A stretch of 31,460 nt of DNA from CAYMEK01 sp964389305 (GCA_964389305.1 CAYMEK010000053.1:1-31460); one strand, 5' to 3'. Shown: positions 15,273-23,928, counted from the first letter of the stretch. Notes: a model not told the origin generated them from the sequence alone. Numbers and translations are program-made.

Positions 15273-16001
15273 TCAGTTGACCCTGCGCTGGGCGTAGACC
15301 ATGGATACGTAGCTTGACTCGAACCCCTTTACCGCCTTGACCCATTCGAGAAACTTCTCCGCCTCGGCCTTGTTCTGGTAAGGCCCGATGCGCACTCGAT
15401 AGTAGGTCTTGCCGCTCAACGCCCGCGTGGTAATCGTGCAGGCCAGGCCCTGTTCTTCGAGCATCCGGGTTATCTCCTCGGCCCGAGAAGAGCTGGTATA
15501 GGAACCGGCCTGGATCCAATACTCGGTGATTCGCACCTCCCGGGCGGCCGGCTTGGGAGCCGTTTCAGGCGCTGGCCTGGGGGTGGCGGTTTTCGGACGA
15601 GCCGGCCTCGCGGCGGTCGCAGTAGGAGCGGGCCTCTCCGGCGGCGGCGTTACAGCCTTCTCCGGCACCGTCAGCGGGGCCCGCGTAGGCTGCGGCCGCT
15701 CCGCGACCCGCCCGGCCTCGGCCCGCCCGGGAATCTCCTCACTGGGCTCCTTCTCTTCCTGCTCCCCGACGATAATGACCGTCTCCTCGGGTTCCTTATG
15801 CTCCTCGGTCAGCTCGGGCAACTCGGAGCGGCCCCTTACGTACTCGAAGGCGTCGAAGCTTCCGGCCGCGGGCTCCTCTCCGGCCGCAGCTTCCGTTTCC
15901 TGCTTGCCGACAGGTCTCAGGAGGTACAGCCCTCCGGCCAGAACCACCACCAGGAACAGACTTAGGGAGAAGATCACCCAGAGAACTCGATTTCGTTCCA
16001 T
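15273..16001 (-). CDS. SPOR-domain membrane protein
   Basis: A 242-aa single-pass protein. A short basic N-terminus and one transmembrane helix (about 7-29) are followed by a long Glu/Pro/Ala-rich linker (about 35-155). A C-terminal SPOR domain (about 160-240) shows the pattern YWIQAGSYTSSSRAEEITRMLEEQG and YYRVRIGPYQNKAEAEKFL. SPOR domains bind septal peptidoglycan stripped of stem peptides, so the protein probably localises to the division site or cell wall. It starts 2 nt after the coaE stop and sits 10 nt before the DUF212 gene, making it an internal operon member. Confidence 0.88.
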   Translation of the reverse strand: MERNRVLWVIFSLSLFLVVVLAGGLYLLRPVGKQETEAAAGEEPAAGSFDAFEYVRGRSELPELTEEHKEPEETVIIVGEQEEKEPSEEIPGRAEAGRVAERPQPTRAPLTVPEKAVTPPPERPAPTATAARPARPKTATPRPAPETAPKPAAREVRITEYWIQAGSYTSSSRAEEITRMLEEQGLACTITTRALSGKTYYRVRIGPYQNKAEAEKFLEWVKAVKGFESSYVSMVYAQRRVN

Positions 16002-16003
16002 AG

Positions 16004-16597
16004 CTAGCTTGTCCCGTATCCTTTCTCGCTCAGGATCTTGCGGATCTGGGCGTGGAGGTGGTCCAATCCCCGATCGTTGTCTACATAGTTAATATCGACG
16101 CCATTTGCATTCAATTTAGGACAGATTCCCCTCTGGGCTCTCATTCGGCGCAGCGCCTGCCCTACCGATATCCTGTCCCGCCGTTGAGCCCTCAGCAGGC
16201 GGAGAACGAAGGAAGAGCGCACACAAATAACCAGGTCGCAGAACCGCTGCAGGCCCATGCGGAACAGAACAGCCGCGTTGATGACCGCTCGCCCGTCGAT
16301 CCGTTCCAGCTTCGCCTCCACCTCCCTCACCATCGGTGGATGTACTATGCTTTCCAGCAGGCGCAGCTTGCCAGGACAGCGGAACACGACAGCCCCTAGG
16401 CGGCGCCGATCGATCGCGCCCTCCCGACTGCAAATCGCGGGTCCGAAGGCTTCAAGGGCCCGCTTCTTGACCGCCGGCTCTTCGAGCACCTCGTGGCCGA
16501 TTCTGTCCACATCGATTTCAAGAAATCCCTGGCGGAGCAGATAGGAGACGGCGGCGTTTTTGCCCGCGCAGTATTTCCCGGTCACGCCGATCACCAA
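16004..16597 (-). CDS. coaE: Dephospho-CoA kinase
   Basis: Last enzyme of coenzyme A synthesis, phosphorylating the 3'-hydroxyl of dephospho-CoA. The P-loop is GKYCAGKN (7-14), with Asn where most CoaE enzymes have Ser/Thr. EIDVDRIGHEVLE is the D-x-D-x-hydrophobic-xH substrate segment, and IVHPPMVREVEAKL and VINAAVLF follow the family order; RAQRRDRISVGQALRRMRAQ is the lid. The length (197 aa) is typical. The furthest start is TTG at 16597, with a GTG immediately after at 16594; neither has a good Shine-Dalgarno, so coupling to polA (7 nt upstream) is likely. The SPOR gene begins 2 nt downstream. Confidence 0.88.
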   Translation of the reverse strand: MVIGVTGKYCAGKNAAVSYLLRQGFLEIDVDRIGHEVLEEPAVKKRALEAFGPAICSREGAIDRRRLGAVVFRCPGKLRLLESIVHPPMVREVEAKLERIDGRAVINAAVLFRMGLQRFCDLVICVRSSFVLRLLRAQRRDRISVGQALRRMRAQRGICPKLNANGVDINYVDNDRGLDHLHAQIRKILSEKGYGTS

Positions 16598-16604
16598 CGA
16601 AGCG

Positions 16605-19301
16605 CTAATGGATGTCTCCCCACGTCGCCGCCACCTCGACGCTCACCCGCAGCGGCACCGAGAGCTGTACGGCCCGTTCCATGGTGTCCTTGATCAACCT
16701 GCGGGCTTCCTGGACCTCGATCTCGGGCACCTCGAAGATCAGCTCGTCGTGCACCTGGAGCAGGAGACGAGATCCCATCTTTCTGGAGCGCAGAGCCCTG
16801 CTGACATCGATCATAGCCTGCTTGACGATGTCGGCGGCGCTTCCCTGGACCGGGGAGTTTACCGCCACTCTTTCGGCGGCCATCTTTTCGGTGCGGTTGC
16901 GGCTGTTGATGCGTCCCAGCGGTCTGCGCCTGCCCATGATAGTCCTCACATATCCGCTGCGCTCGGCCTGCTCGATCGTCTGCTTGATGAAGCTCTCCAC
17001 ACCGGCGTACCGCTCGAAGTAACGCCGGATGAACGCGTCGGCCTCCTGGCGGCTGATGCGTAGATCGCGGGCCAGGCGGAAGGCGGACATCCCGTAGATG
17101 ACGCCGAAGTTTATCGTCTTGCCGACCCTGCGCTGCTCCGCCGTGACCTCCTGTTCCCCGATCCCGAACAGGATCGCGGCGGTCTGCCGGTGGATATCCT
17201 TCTGCCGGCGGAAGGCTTCCTGCAGCATGGGATCTTCGGACAGATGGGCCAGCACCGCCAGCTCGATCTGGGAGTAATCGGCGCTCAAGAACAGGTGGTC
17301 GGAATCGGGGACAAATGCTCTGCGGATGCGCCGGCCCGATTCCTCCCGCACCGGGATGTTCTGAAGGTTGGGATTCTTGCTGGCCAACCGCCCGGTGGCC
17401 GCTCCGGTCTGGATATAATGGGTATGCAGGCGACCGCTGCGCGGATTGACCAGCCGGGGAAGAGCGTCTACGTAGGTGGACTTTAGCTTGCTGAGCAGCC
17501 TGTGGGCCAGCACCAGCTCGGGCACCTTCTCGCCGCTGCGGGCCAGCTCCATCAGCACGTAGTTGTCCGTGGACTGGCCGGTCTTGGTTTTCTTTATCGA
17601 GGTAAGGCGAAGCTCGTCGAACAGCACCTGCTGAAGCTCTTTGGTGGAGCGGACATTGAAGCGGCGCCCACAGAGGGAGAAGATTTCCCCTTCCAGCCTC
17701 TCCAGCTCACCTTCCAGCTCGCGGCTGTAAGCGGCCAGCTCCGCAGTATCGAGGCGGATCCCGGCGATCTCCATATCGGCCAGGATGCCGACCAGGGGCA
17801 TCTCCAGATCGTTGAACAGGCCGAGCAATCCGTCGCGTTCCAGTTGAGGTTGCAGAAGCCGGTACAGCCGAAAGGTAACTTCCGCATCCTCGCCGGAGTA
17901 GTCGGCCGCCTCGGACAGCTCCACGTCCGCCAGGGTCCGCTCCGCCTCCTTGCCCACCACGTCGGTATAATGGATGGTCTTGTAGTTCAGCAGCTGCAGA
18001 GCCAGATTATCCAGACCGTAGGAAGAGCGTTCGCTGTCCAGCAGCCAGGCGGCCACCATGGTGTCGAAGAAGCGACAGCGAGGCGTCATTCCCAGGGAGG
18101 CCATGACCTTGTAGTCGTACTTTATATTCTGCCCCACCAACGTGAGATCGGGATCCAAAAGAAGCCTGCCGAGCTGCTCGAGCACCACCCCGAGGTCCAG
18201 CACGGAAACACCGGCCGCCTTCACCGGGATGTAGCAGGCCCGGCCCGCGGCGGTGGCCAGAGAGAATCCGACCGGACGGGCCCGCAGCGGATCGAGGCTA
18301 TCGGTCTCCGTATCGAAAGCGAACACCCCGGCCCTCTTCACCTCTTCGATCCACTGTGCAAGGGTTTCCTCCTTCAGGACGGCGGGGAAGATCCCGGGCT
18401 CCAGCCGGGCGGCTCCGAGCTCATCCTCGACTCGTCCACCCAGCTCGGCCACGATGCTGTTCATGCCCTGCCGGGCGAAAAGCGGAATCGCCGCTTTCCT
18501 GTCCAGCCCGGCGACGGTCAGCTTCTCGGCTTCCACCTGCACAGGCGCGTCTGCACGCAGCCTGACCAGCTCCCGGCTCAGGAAGGCGTTTTCTCTGCCC
18601 GCGACCAGCTTTTTCCGCAGGCTCTCCGGCTGCAGTGTATCCAGCTCCCCGTACACCTCATCCAGGCTGGAGTATTGGGCAAGCAGCTTGCGAGCGGTCT
18701 TGTCCCCTATACCGGCCACGCCGGGTACATTGTCGGATTGATCGCCGGTCAGGGCCAGGTAGTCGATCACCTGTTCGGGATAGATGCCCCGGCTCGCCAT
18801 CACGCCGCTCCTATCGAGAACCTGGAAATCTTCGCTTCCCTTGGGCGGCTGGATCACATACACCCCGCCGCCGACCAGCTGCAGGATATCCTTGTCTCCC
18901 GACAGGATATAGCATTCCCGGGTCTCGCTCTTGCATCGCGCCGCCAGAGTGGCGATCAAATCATCAGCTTCCCAGCCGTCGCAGCGCAGGCAGGCTATGC
19001 CCAGGGCCGAAAGGATTTCCTCGATCGGCGCGACCTGGTCGTGCAGGTCCTGGGGCGCTTTCTCCCGGTTGGCTTTGTACTGCGGGTACCGCTCGTGCCT
19101 GAAGGTGGGGGTTCTTGAGTCCATGACAACGGCTAGACGGGTGGGACTGCGCAGCCGGAGCAGTTGGAGCAGGGAGCGAAAGAATCCGAAAATCGCCGAG
19201 AAGTTCTTTCCCTCGGGGTTGAGAAGAGGCCGGCTTATGAAGGCAAAGTAGGCCCGATAGATGAGACTGTAGCCGTCGATGAGATACAGCGCCGATTTCA
19301 T
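16605..19301 (-). CDS. polA: DNA polymerase I
   Basis: Repair and Okazaki-fragment-processing polymerase, 898 aa, with all three domains. The 5'-nuclease (1-290) shows EADDLIATLA, LSGDKDILQL and LTGDQSDNVPGV. The 3'-5' exonuclease (about 315-490) keeps its acidic residues D330/E332 (FDTETDS), D396 (KYDYK) and D472 (GEDAEVT), so proofreading is expected, unlike in many thermophilic relatives. In the polymerase domain, motif A is SADYSQIELAVLAHL (D675), the O-helix is RRVGKTINFGVIYG (K728, F732, Y736) and motif C is QVHDELIF (D852/E853). The ATG at 19301 is 24 nt after the fliS stop and has no close Shine-Dalgarno, though GGAAGG lies farther upstream beyond a tiny GGCT/AGCC hairpin. coaE follows after 7 nt. 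Confidence 0.97.
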   Translation of the reverse strand: MKSALYLIDGYSLIYRAYFAFISRPLLNPEGKNFSAIFGFFRSLLQLLRLRSPTRLAVVMDSRTPTFRHERYPQYKANREKAPQDLHDQVAPIEEILSALGIACLRCDGWEADDLIATLAARCKSETRECYILSGDKDILQLVGGGVYVIQPPKGSEDFQVLDRSGVMASRGIYPEQVIDYLALTGDQSDNVPGVAGIGDKTARKLLAQYSSLDEVYGELDTLQPESLRKKLVAGRENAFLSRELVRLRADAPVQVEAEKLTVAGLDRKAAIPLFARQGMNSIVAELGGRVEDELGAARLEPGIFPAVLKEETLAQWIEEVKRAGVFAFDTETDSLDPLRARPVGFSLATAAGRACYIPVKAAGVSVLDLGVVLEQLGRLLLDPDLTLVGQNIKYDYKVMASLGMTPRCRFFDTMVAAWLLDSERSSYGLDNLALQLLNYKTIHYTDVVGKEAERTLADVELSEAADYSGEDAEVTFRLYRLLQPQLERDGLLGLFNDLEMPLVGILADMEIAGIRLDTAELAAYSRELEGELERLEGEIFSLCGRRFNVRSTKELQQVLFDELRLTSIKKTKTGQSTDNYVLMELARSGEKVPELVLAHRLLSKLKSTYVDALPRLVNPRSGRLHTHYIQTGAATGRLASKNPNLQNIPVREESGRRIRRAFVPDSDHLFLSADYSQIELAVLAHLSEDPMLQEAFRRQKDIHRQTAAILFGIGEQEVTAEQRRVGKTINFGVIYGMSAFRLARDLRISRQEADAFIRRYFERYAGVESFIKQTIEQAERSGYVRTIMGRRRPLGRINSRNRTEKMAAERVAVNSPVQGSAADIVKQAMIDVSRALRSRKMGSRLLLQVHDELIFEVPEIEVQEARRLIKDTMERAVQLSVPLRVSVEVAATWGDIH

Positions 19302-19325
19302 GAGCGAGGCTCTATAGCCCTTCCG

Positions 19326-19745
19326 TCATCCGGCGATGTTGACTCCCCCTCCCTGCATGGATCCGTTGCCGACGCCTGCTCTGTCGGCGACTTCCGCCCA
19401 GGCGCTGCGCAGCTCCGTGAGCAGGGACTTCACCTCCTCCAGCGGTGCCTTCTCCTTCTTTATGTTGCCGTCCAACAGACGCCGGTTCATAAACACGTAC
19501 AGGCTGAACAGGCTTTTGGCTATATCCCCGCCCCTTTCGAAGTCCAGGGAAACCATCAGCTCCGCGATGATGTCCTGGGCCCGGATCAAGGAATTACTCA
19601 CCCGGTCATAACGGCTGTGTTGGGCGTTCATGTCTTCGAGGGCCCGGTTCAGGTTCTTGATCGCCCCATCGTAGAGCATCAGGATAAGCTTCCCGGGAGT
19701 CGCGGTCTTGATTTGCGTTTCTTTATAGCTCCTCAGAGGATCCAT
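19326..19745 (-). CDS. fliS: Flagellar export chaperone FliS
   Basis: Cytosolic chaperone that holds flagellin monomers before export by the flagellar type III apparatus. YKETQIKTATPGKLILMLYDGAIKNL is the family signature, and FERGGDIAKSLFSLYVFMNRRL is the second helix pair. The length is 139 aa from the ATG at 19745; a TTG three codons earlier is possible but less likely. It is the first gene of an operon running into polA, coaE, the SPOR gene and DUF212, an uncommon partnership. No fliD or flagellin gene is in the window. A sigma-28-like promoter lies about 35 nt upstream, which fits a late flagellar gene. Confidence 0.93.
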   Translation of the reverse strand: MDPLRSYKETQIKTATPGKLILMLYDGAIKNLNRALEDMNAQHSRYDRVSNSLIRAQDIIAELMVSLDFERGGDIAKSLFSLYVFMNRRLLDGNIKKEKAPLEEVKSLLTELRSAWAEVADRAGVGNGSMQGGGVNIAG

Positions 19746-19779
19746 GGTCTTCAAAGCGCTTTTACCCTTTCTCTTCCTA

Positions 19780-19807
19780 TCATCGGACGAGCCGGCCTAA
19801 ATCCTTA
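19780..19807 (-). promoter_or_regulatory. Candidate sigma-28 (flagellar) promoter of fliS
   Basis: On the minus strand TAAGGATT, 12 bp, TCCGATGA. This compares with the flagellar sigma consensus TAAAGTTT, 11 bp, GCCGATAA: six of eight match in each box, with a spacer one longer. The predicted leader is about 28 nt. I see nothing else firm in the 122-nt gap 19746-19867. Confidence 0.45.
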
Positions 19808-19867
19808 TTCAGGCTGTCCGGTAATTCCAAAAAAGCTAGAGCCCTTCAGCATCAATATAGTATCGCC

Positions 19868-22183
19868 TCATTCGGCATGCTCGATCAAGGTCGTTACCGG
19901 GACAATATCGTATCCCCTTTTAATCAGAGCATCGACGAGGAGATCCAGCTTCTGGAAAAAATAATCCTCCCGTCCGTCACCGAGCGTCCCCACCAGTATC
20001 GGAACGATGGAACCGGGCTTCTTCTGGGAGATCACCCGCTCCAGGAGCCGGCTCGCGGGAAGATAGATATTCTGGGTGGTAAGGTTCATCTCCCGGGTTA
20101 CCCAATCCAGAGGATCTACGTCGCGGCCCACGTACACGTAGTTCATTTCGCGGGAAGCCCGGACTATATCCGAGTCGACGACATAGAAGGGTGCGTGCCA
20201 GAGCAAGGCCAGCTCCCGGCCCGTAGCCTGGTAGTACTCGTCCTCATTTCTGGTCAGACCGCGCTTGATGAAATCCCGGTCGAGCTTGAATCGGGAGTCG
20301 GTCATGTTGAAGTGGACTGCGAACAGGCTGCCCACTTCATGACCGGAGCCGGCGATCTCCCGCACCGCATCCGGGTAGCTTCGTATCGCCTCGCCGTTGA
20401 CGAAGAAGGTGCAGCGCAGCCCGTAATCCCTCAAGACGGCGAGCACATGGGGCAGCCCGTCCACGGAATCGACCAAGTTGAACACCAGAGCGATCTCCCG
20501 CCTGCGAATCCGGGAACCGTGGTCGAAGATAACGAAGTCCAGCGGCTCGTCCTGTTCGGGAAAGGGCTCCAGCCTGGGAGGCTCGTGCGCCAGCAAGGTA
20601 CGGGTCTGAAGCTTACGAATATCCCGGATCATCACCTGGTTGTGAAAGAGCCGATCGGGGGTATCTTCCACGTACACGCGATAGGTGGATGAAACCGTCT
20701 TCTTGGCCCGCAGTACTTCCGCCGCGGTCGGCTGCCAACCCTCGGCGTCGGGAACACCTTGTTCGTCCAGCTCCCAGCGAAACCAGCGCTCTCCCAGTCT
20801 GGCCAACACCGCCTTCTCGTCCTCACTGAAGCCGTATTCATCGGGCTGGCAGATGCTTATCAGCTTGCTCGTCCTGTCCTGCACGCGGTACAGCTCCAAT
20901 ATGCTGCCACCGGCGATGAGAAGCTCGTTCTCTGAGACCCAGGCGGCTTGCTGCGGCTGGGAATGGGAACGGGAAGCGATTTCCCTCCACGTGGCGTAAT
21001 CGTACAGCACCACTCGATCGGGAAGCAACACCGCCGCCGTGCTCTGGTCGGCAGACAGAAGCACGTCTTTTACCGCTTCGAGATTCGATCTTTCAAATAC
21101 CGGCCGGGTAGCCGCCCCGTTAACATCGAGGAGGTATAGGCGCGTGGATAGCCGACCACCGCGGGTCCCCTCGGTGAGAATCGTGAGCACTCCGGAACGG
21201 CTCCAGAGAACTGTCTTGATGCGGGTATTGCGCGGCAGGTACAGGTAGGGCAGGGATTGACTTTCCCCCGTGGAGGAGAAGTCCTCGCTGGACAGAGCGT
21301 AGAGGAAGAGATTCCTTCCCCCTTTATTGAGTAACAGGTGAGTCTTCCGGGGTGAGATCCAGAAATCATCGAAGTTGGGGTCGAAATCAAAGGGAATCTT
21401 TCCGACCAGCCGGCCTATGTCCAGGTATCCTTTATACAGAGCCCTGGTAAAAAGCTCGCGGCTGTCCAGCTCGTATACCAGGGAGCCCGAAAGATAGAAC
21501 AGAGAGCTCTCCCCCGCCGAGCTGACGCTGCCGATCCTCCCGGGGCCGATCTGCCGGTACTCCTCAGCGATGAGCTGCTGGTCTGCAAGCTGCCGAACCG
21601 ACATATAGTAGACGACCCCGCCTTTGCTGTAGACGAAGAAGCTGGAGTCCGGCGCCCAGACAGCAGGGGTCGATCCGAGGTCCAGCTCGATACCCGTGGC
21701 TACCAGCCGATCGGTGCCCTGTGAGAGATCGACGAAAAACAGCTCTCCAAACGCGGGGGACGTCGAGCGCAGGTAAAGAAGATAACGGCCGTTGGGAGAC
21801 AGCTTCAATGGGCTCAGCTTGCCCTGAAGTATGCTGGCATTGTTAACGAAGGAGTCGAACAGCGGATACGGCTTGAAGCTGTGCCACGAGCTGTCGCTGT
21901 GGAAGACACCGAAGCGGTTCTGGATCTGGATGATGCTCTTGCCTGGCAGGTATAGAAGGCGTTCCGGAAACCAGGTCATCTGCGTCAGCTTGCCTGTTTC
22001 CAGGTCCGCCAAGAAAAGGGTGTCGTAGGCTTCGCGGCCCGGGCTGTCGGAGCGGACCTTGAACAGGAGCCGGCCGTCTGCCGACAGATCCAAACCGTCA
22101 AAGCGAATCTCGGCCCAGAGCGAACCGAGAGCGAAAAAAAAGAGGAGAGCAAGCGGTAGAAGGCGCTTTAAGGGGCTTTTCAT
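19868..22183 (-). CDS. Exported beta-propeller protein with degenerate NodB (polysaccharide deacetylase) domain
   Basis: A 771-aa exported protein. The signal peptide MKSPLKRLLPLALLFFFALG ends near SLWA/EIRF. Residues 25-530 form TolB/WD40-like blades (LSADGRLLF, LSPNGRYLLYL, WAPDSSFFVYS, WISPRKTHLLL, LWSRSGVLTIL, LSADQSTAAVL). Residues about 560-765 follow the NodB deacetylase fold (CTFFVNGEAI, GSGHEVGSL, LLWHAPFYVVDSD). The catalytic motifs are eroded. The TFDDGP position reads VFNLVD (567-572), with both expected Asp positions replaced. GNHxxSH has become GSLFAVH, keeping only H624. The PPYG position reads WHAPF. It is therefore probably a non-enzymatic, perhaps glycan-binding, envelope protein; this is inference. 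A -10-like TATACT lies 11 nt before the ATG. Confidence 0.75.
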   Translation of the reverse strand: MKSPLKRLLPLALLFFFALGSLWAEIRFDGLDLSADGRLLFKVRSDSPGREAYDTLFLADLETGKLTQMTWFPERLLYLPGKSIIQIQNRFGVFHSDSSWHSFKPYPLFDSFVNNASILQGKLSPLKLSPNGRYLLYLRSTSPAFGELFFVDLSQGTDRLVATGIELDLGSTPAVWAPDSSFFVYSKGGVVYYMSVRQLADQQLIAEEYRQIGPGRIGSVSSAGESSLFYLSGSLVYELDSRELFTRALYKGYLDIGRLVGKIPFDFDPNFDDFWISPRKTHLLLNKGGRNLFLYALSSEDFSSTGESQSLPYLYLPRNTRIKTVLWSRSGVLTILTEGTRGGRLSTRLYLLDVNGAATRPVFERSNLEAVKDVLLSADQSTAAVLLPDRVVLYDYATWREIASRSHSQPQQAAWVSENELLIAGGSILELYRVQDRTSKLISICQPDEYGFSEDEKAVLARLGERWFRWELDEQGVPDAEGWQPTAAEVLRAKKTVSSTYRVYVEDTPDRLFHNQVMIRDIRKLQTRTLLAHEPPRLEPFPEQDEPLDFVIFDHGSRIRRREIALVFNLVDSVDGLPHVLAVLRDYGLRCTFFVNGEAIRSYPDAVREIAGSGHEVGSLFAVHFNMTDSRFKLDRDFIKRGLTRNEDEYYQATGRELALLWHAPFYVVDSDIVRASREMNYVYVGRDVDPLDWVTREMNLTTQNIYLPASRLLERVISQKKPGSIVPILVGTLGDGREDYFFQKLDLLVDALIKRGYDIVPVTTLIEHAE

Positions 22184-22194
22184 CTCCCTACGGT

Positions 22195-22200
22195 AGTATA
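22195..22200 (-). promoter_or_regulatory. Possible -10 element of the propeller/NodB gene
   Basis: TATACT on the minus strand, 11 nt before the ATG at 22183, without a recognisable -35 at 16-18 bp. The alternative is read-through from the NUDIX gene. Confidence 0.25.
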
Positions 22201-22217
22201 TTCGGCAAACTTTCGAT

Positions 22218-22246
22218 CCGGTTTCAGTAAAATAAGGCTGAACCGG
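22218..22246 (-). other. Imperfect hairpin after the NUDIX gene
   Basis: Minus-strand CCGGTTCAG pairs with CTGAAACCGG (one bulged A) around a 10-nt AT-rich loop, directly after the NUDIX stop. No T-run follows, so it may be a processing or attenuation hairpin rather than a standard terminator. Confidence 0.3.
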
Positions 22247-22247
22247 C

Positions 22248-22859
22248 TCAAGCCAGAAGTTCCAGTAATCGAATCAAAACTCTGGCCGTCAGACCCCAGA
22301 TGAAATACCGGTCGTACGCTAGATAATATACGGGTCTCACCAGGCGGCGTTTCCAGTTTCCCCCCGGAAGGTGATGCCTGGGGAAATCCTCCGACAGGCT
22401 GTGCTCCTCGATTATCTGGGCTTCCTGGAAAGGATTGCGCAGCAAGAAATCCAGCGGGATGATGAAGGCTTCCTCGACCTCCTCGCTGAGGGGCCCCAGC
22501 ACCGCCTCGGAGTCAAGCAGGCAAACATAGGGAACGATCAGCTCACCCCGGCTGCGCTGCTCCTCGGGAAGAGCACCGAGCAGCTCGACCTGGCCGGCCT
22601 TTACTCCCAACTCCTCCTGCAATTCCCGTACAGCGGCCTGCCACGGGCTCTCTCCCGGTTCGAGTCGGCCTCCCGGAAAACCGACCTCTCCAGGACTTCG
22701 CCTCAGGTGGCCGGCACGCAGCTCGAGGACGATTTCCACACCCCGGTCCCCGTTGAGCAAGGGGACTACGACCGCCGAGCGGGTAAAGGCGTATCCCAAC
22801 GTGCGGCCGGGACTATTGAGGCTTTGGCGCAACGTTTGCAGAACATCCGCTTCCGGCAC
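22248..22859 (-). CDS. NUDIX hydrolase, CoA pyrophosphatase-like
   Basis: A 203-aa NUDIX enzyme. The NUDIX box GGRLEPGESPWQAAVRELQEELGV fits GX5EX7REUXEEXGU exactly. The preceding LRAGHLRRSPGEVGFPGG matches the extra motif of the CoA-diphosphatase branch (LxxHxGxVxFPGG-like), so hydrolysis of CoA or CoA derivatives is the best guess. The codon at 22859 is GTG. No Shine-Dalgarno is visible, and a TTGACC/CACAAT promoter ends 6 nt before it, so the message may be leaderless. It is divergent from the GalE-like gene. A CoA-synthesis gene (coaE) is also in this window but is not in the same operon. Confidence 0.9.
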   Translation of the reverse strand: MPEADVLQTLRQSLNSPGRTLGYAFTRSAVVVPLLNGDRGVEIVLELRAGHLRRSPGEVGFPGGRLEPGESPWQAAVRELQEELGVKAGQVELLGALPEEQRSRGELIVPYVCLLDSEAVLGPLSEEVEEAFIIPLDFLLRNPFQEAQIIEEHSLSEDFPRHHLPGGNWKRRLVRPVYYLAYDRYFIWGLTARVLIRLLELLA

Positions 22860-22865
22860 CCGTTC

Positions 22866-22894
22866 ATTGTGCGCCGGAGACCGAAGGGGGTCAA
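22866..22894 (-). promoter_or_regulatory. Start-proximal promoter of the NUDIX gene
   Basis: TTGACC (22889-22894), 17 bp, CACAAT (22866-22871) on the minus strand, 6 nt before the GTG at 22859. Confidence 0.4.
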
Positions 22895-22937
22895 GGCAGA
22901 GACACCGGGATCAGCCCGAGCCTGCGTGTCGACAGGG

Positions 22938-22966
22938 TTGACCTGCCAGGGTACGGATGTTATTGT
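22938..22966 (+). promoter_or_regulatory. Start-proximal promoter of the GalE-like operon
   Basis: TTGACC (22938-22943), 17 bp, TATTGT (22961-22966) on the plus strand, 11 nt before the ATG at 22978. Confidence 0.4.
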
Positions 22967-22977
22967 CAGGGTTGGAT

Positions 22978-23904
22978 ATGAAAGTCCTCATCACTGGTGG
23001 AGCCGGATTCATCGGCTCCCATGTGGCGGATGCCTACCTGAACGAGGGGCATGAGGTAGTCATTGTGGACAACCTCAGCACGGGCAGCGGGAACAATCTA
23101 CCGGCAAAGGCCAGCTTCCACCTTTTAGATATCGGCGCCCCAGAGATCGACAAGCTATTCGAGCTGGAGAAGCCGGATATCGTAAATCATCACGCGGCCC
23201 AGATCAGCGTCACCCTGTCTACCAGAAACCCCCTGGAGGATGCCAGGACCAACGCCCTGGGACTGCTGAACCTCCTCGATGCTTGCGTGCAGCATTCGAT
23301 CAAAAAATTTATCTTCATCTCAACCGGCGGGGCGATCTACGGGGACACGCCGCACCTGCCGACCCCGGAGGATCACCCTCCTCGACCCATCTCACCATAT
23401 GCAATCCACAAGCTTCTGGGCGAGCAATATCTACGCTTCTATGCCGAGCAGCACAAGCTCAGCTACACAACACTTCGCTATGCCAACGTATACGGCCCTC
23501 GTCAGAATCCACATGGCGAAGCGGGAGTGGTGTCGATCTTCATCGACACTCTCAAGCGGGGCGATATCCCGACCGTATTTGCCTATCCGGATCAACCCGA
23601 GGGAATGTTGCGGGACTACGTGTACGTGGAGGATGTGGCCAGGGCCAATCTCAAAGCAGTGGAAAGAGGTGAAGGCCAGATAGTCAACATAGGCACCGGA
23701 TTGGCCACCTCTACAAGCGACCTGTACCGACAGATCTGCTCTTTTTTTGACAACCCGCCGCCGGCAAAGTACGCCGGAGCCCGGCCGGGTGATCTGCGCC
23801 GTAGCTGTCTGGACATCGGAAAGGCAAGAGAAGTACTTGAATGGACCCCTTCCGTGGATCTGGAGGAAGGACTTTCCAGAACCGTCGAGTATTTCTGCCG
23901 ATAG
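22978..23904 (+). CDS. UDP-glucose 4-epimerase-like NAD-dependent sugar epimerase
   Basis: A 308-aa extended SDR acting on nucleotide sugars. The NAD motif is GGAGFIG (7-13). Catalytic S115/T116 lie in FISTGGAIYGD and the Y141-AIH-K145 pair is intact. LRYANVYGPRQNPHGEAGVVSIFI and RDYVYVEDVARA are typical of the UDP-glucose/UDP-GlcNAc 4-epimerase group. Exact substrate cannot be read from sequence. I start at 22978 (MKVLITGG). An in-frame start at 22957 would lie inside the promoter. It leads an operon with the two-ribbon mini-protein (24 nt downstream) and prs. Confidence 0.9.
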   Translation: MKVLITGGAGFIGSHVADAYLNEGHEVVIVDNLSTGSGNNLPAKASFHLLDIGAPEIDKLFELEKPDIVNHHAAQISVTLSTRNPLEDARTNALGLLNLLDACVQHSIKKFIFISTGGAIYGDTPHLPTPEDHPPRPISPYAIHKLLGEQYLRFYAEQHKLSYTTLRYANVYGPRQNPHGEAGVVSIFIDTLKRGDIPTVFAYPDQPEGMLRDYVYVEDVARANLKAVERGEGQIVNIGTGLATSTSDLYRQICSFFDNPPPAKYAGARPGDLRRSCLDIGKAREVLEWTPSVDLEEGLSRTVEYFCR

Positions 23905-23928
23905 ACAACAAGGGGGAAAGGAGGCACC

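Noticed and set aside
17502..19118. 538-codon plus-strand open frame
   Set aside because: It lies wholly antisense to polA, whose motifs are complete. The Gln/His/Leu-rich translation is typical of the reverse frame of a GC-rich gene.
19829..19852. T6 run after the propeller/NodB gene as a terminator
   Set aside because: The only upstream pairing is a weak, mostly G-U/A-U stem with a tiny loop.
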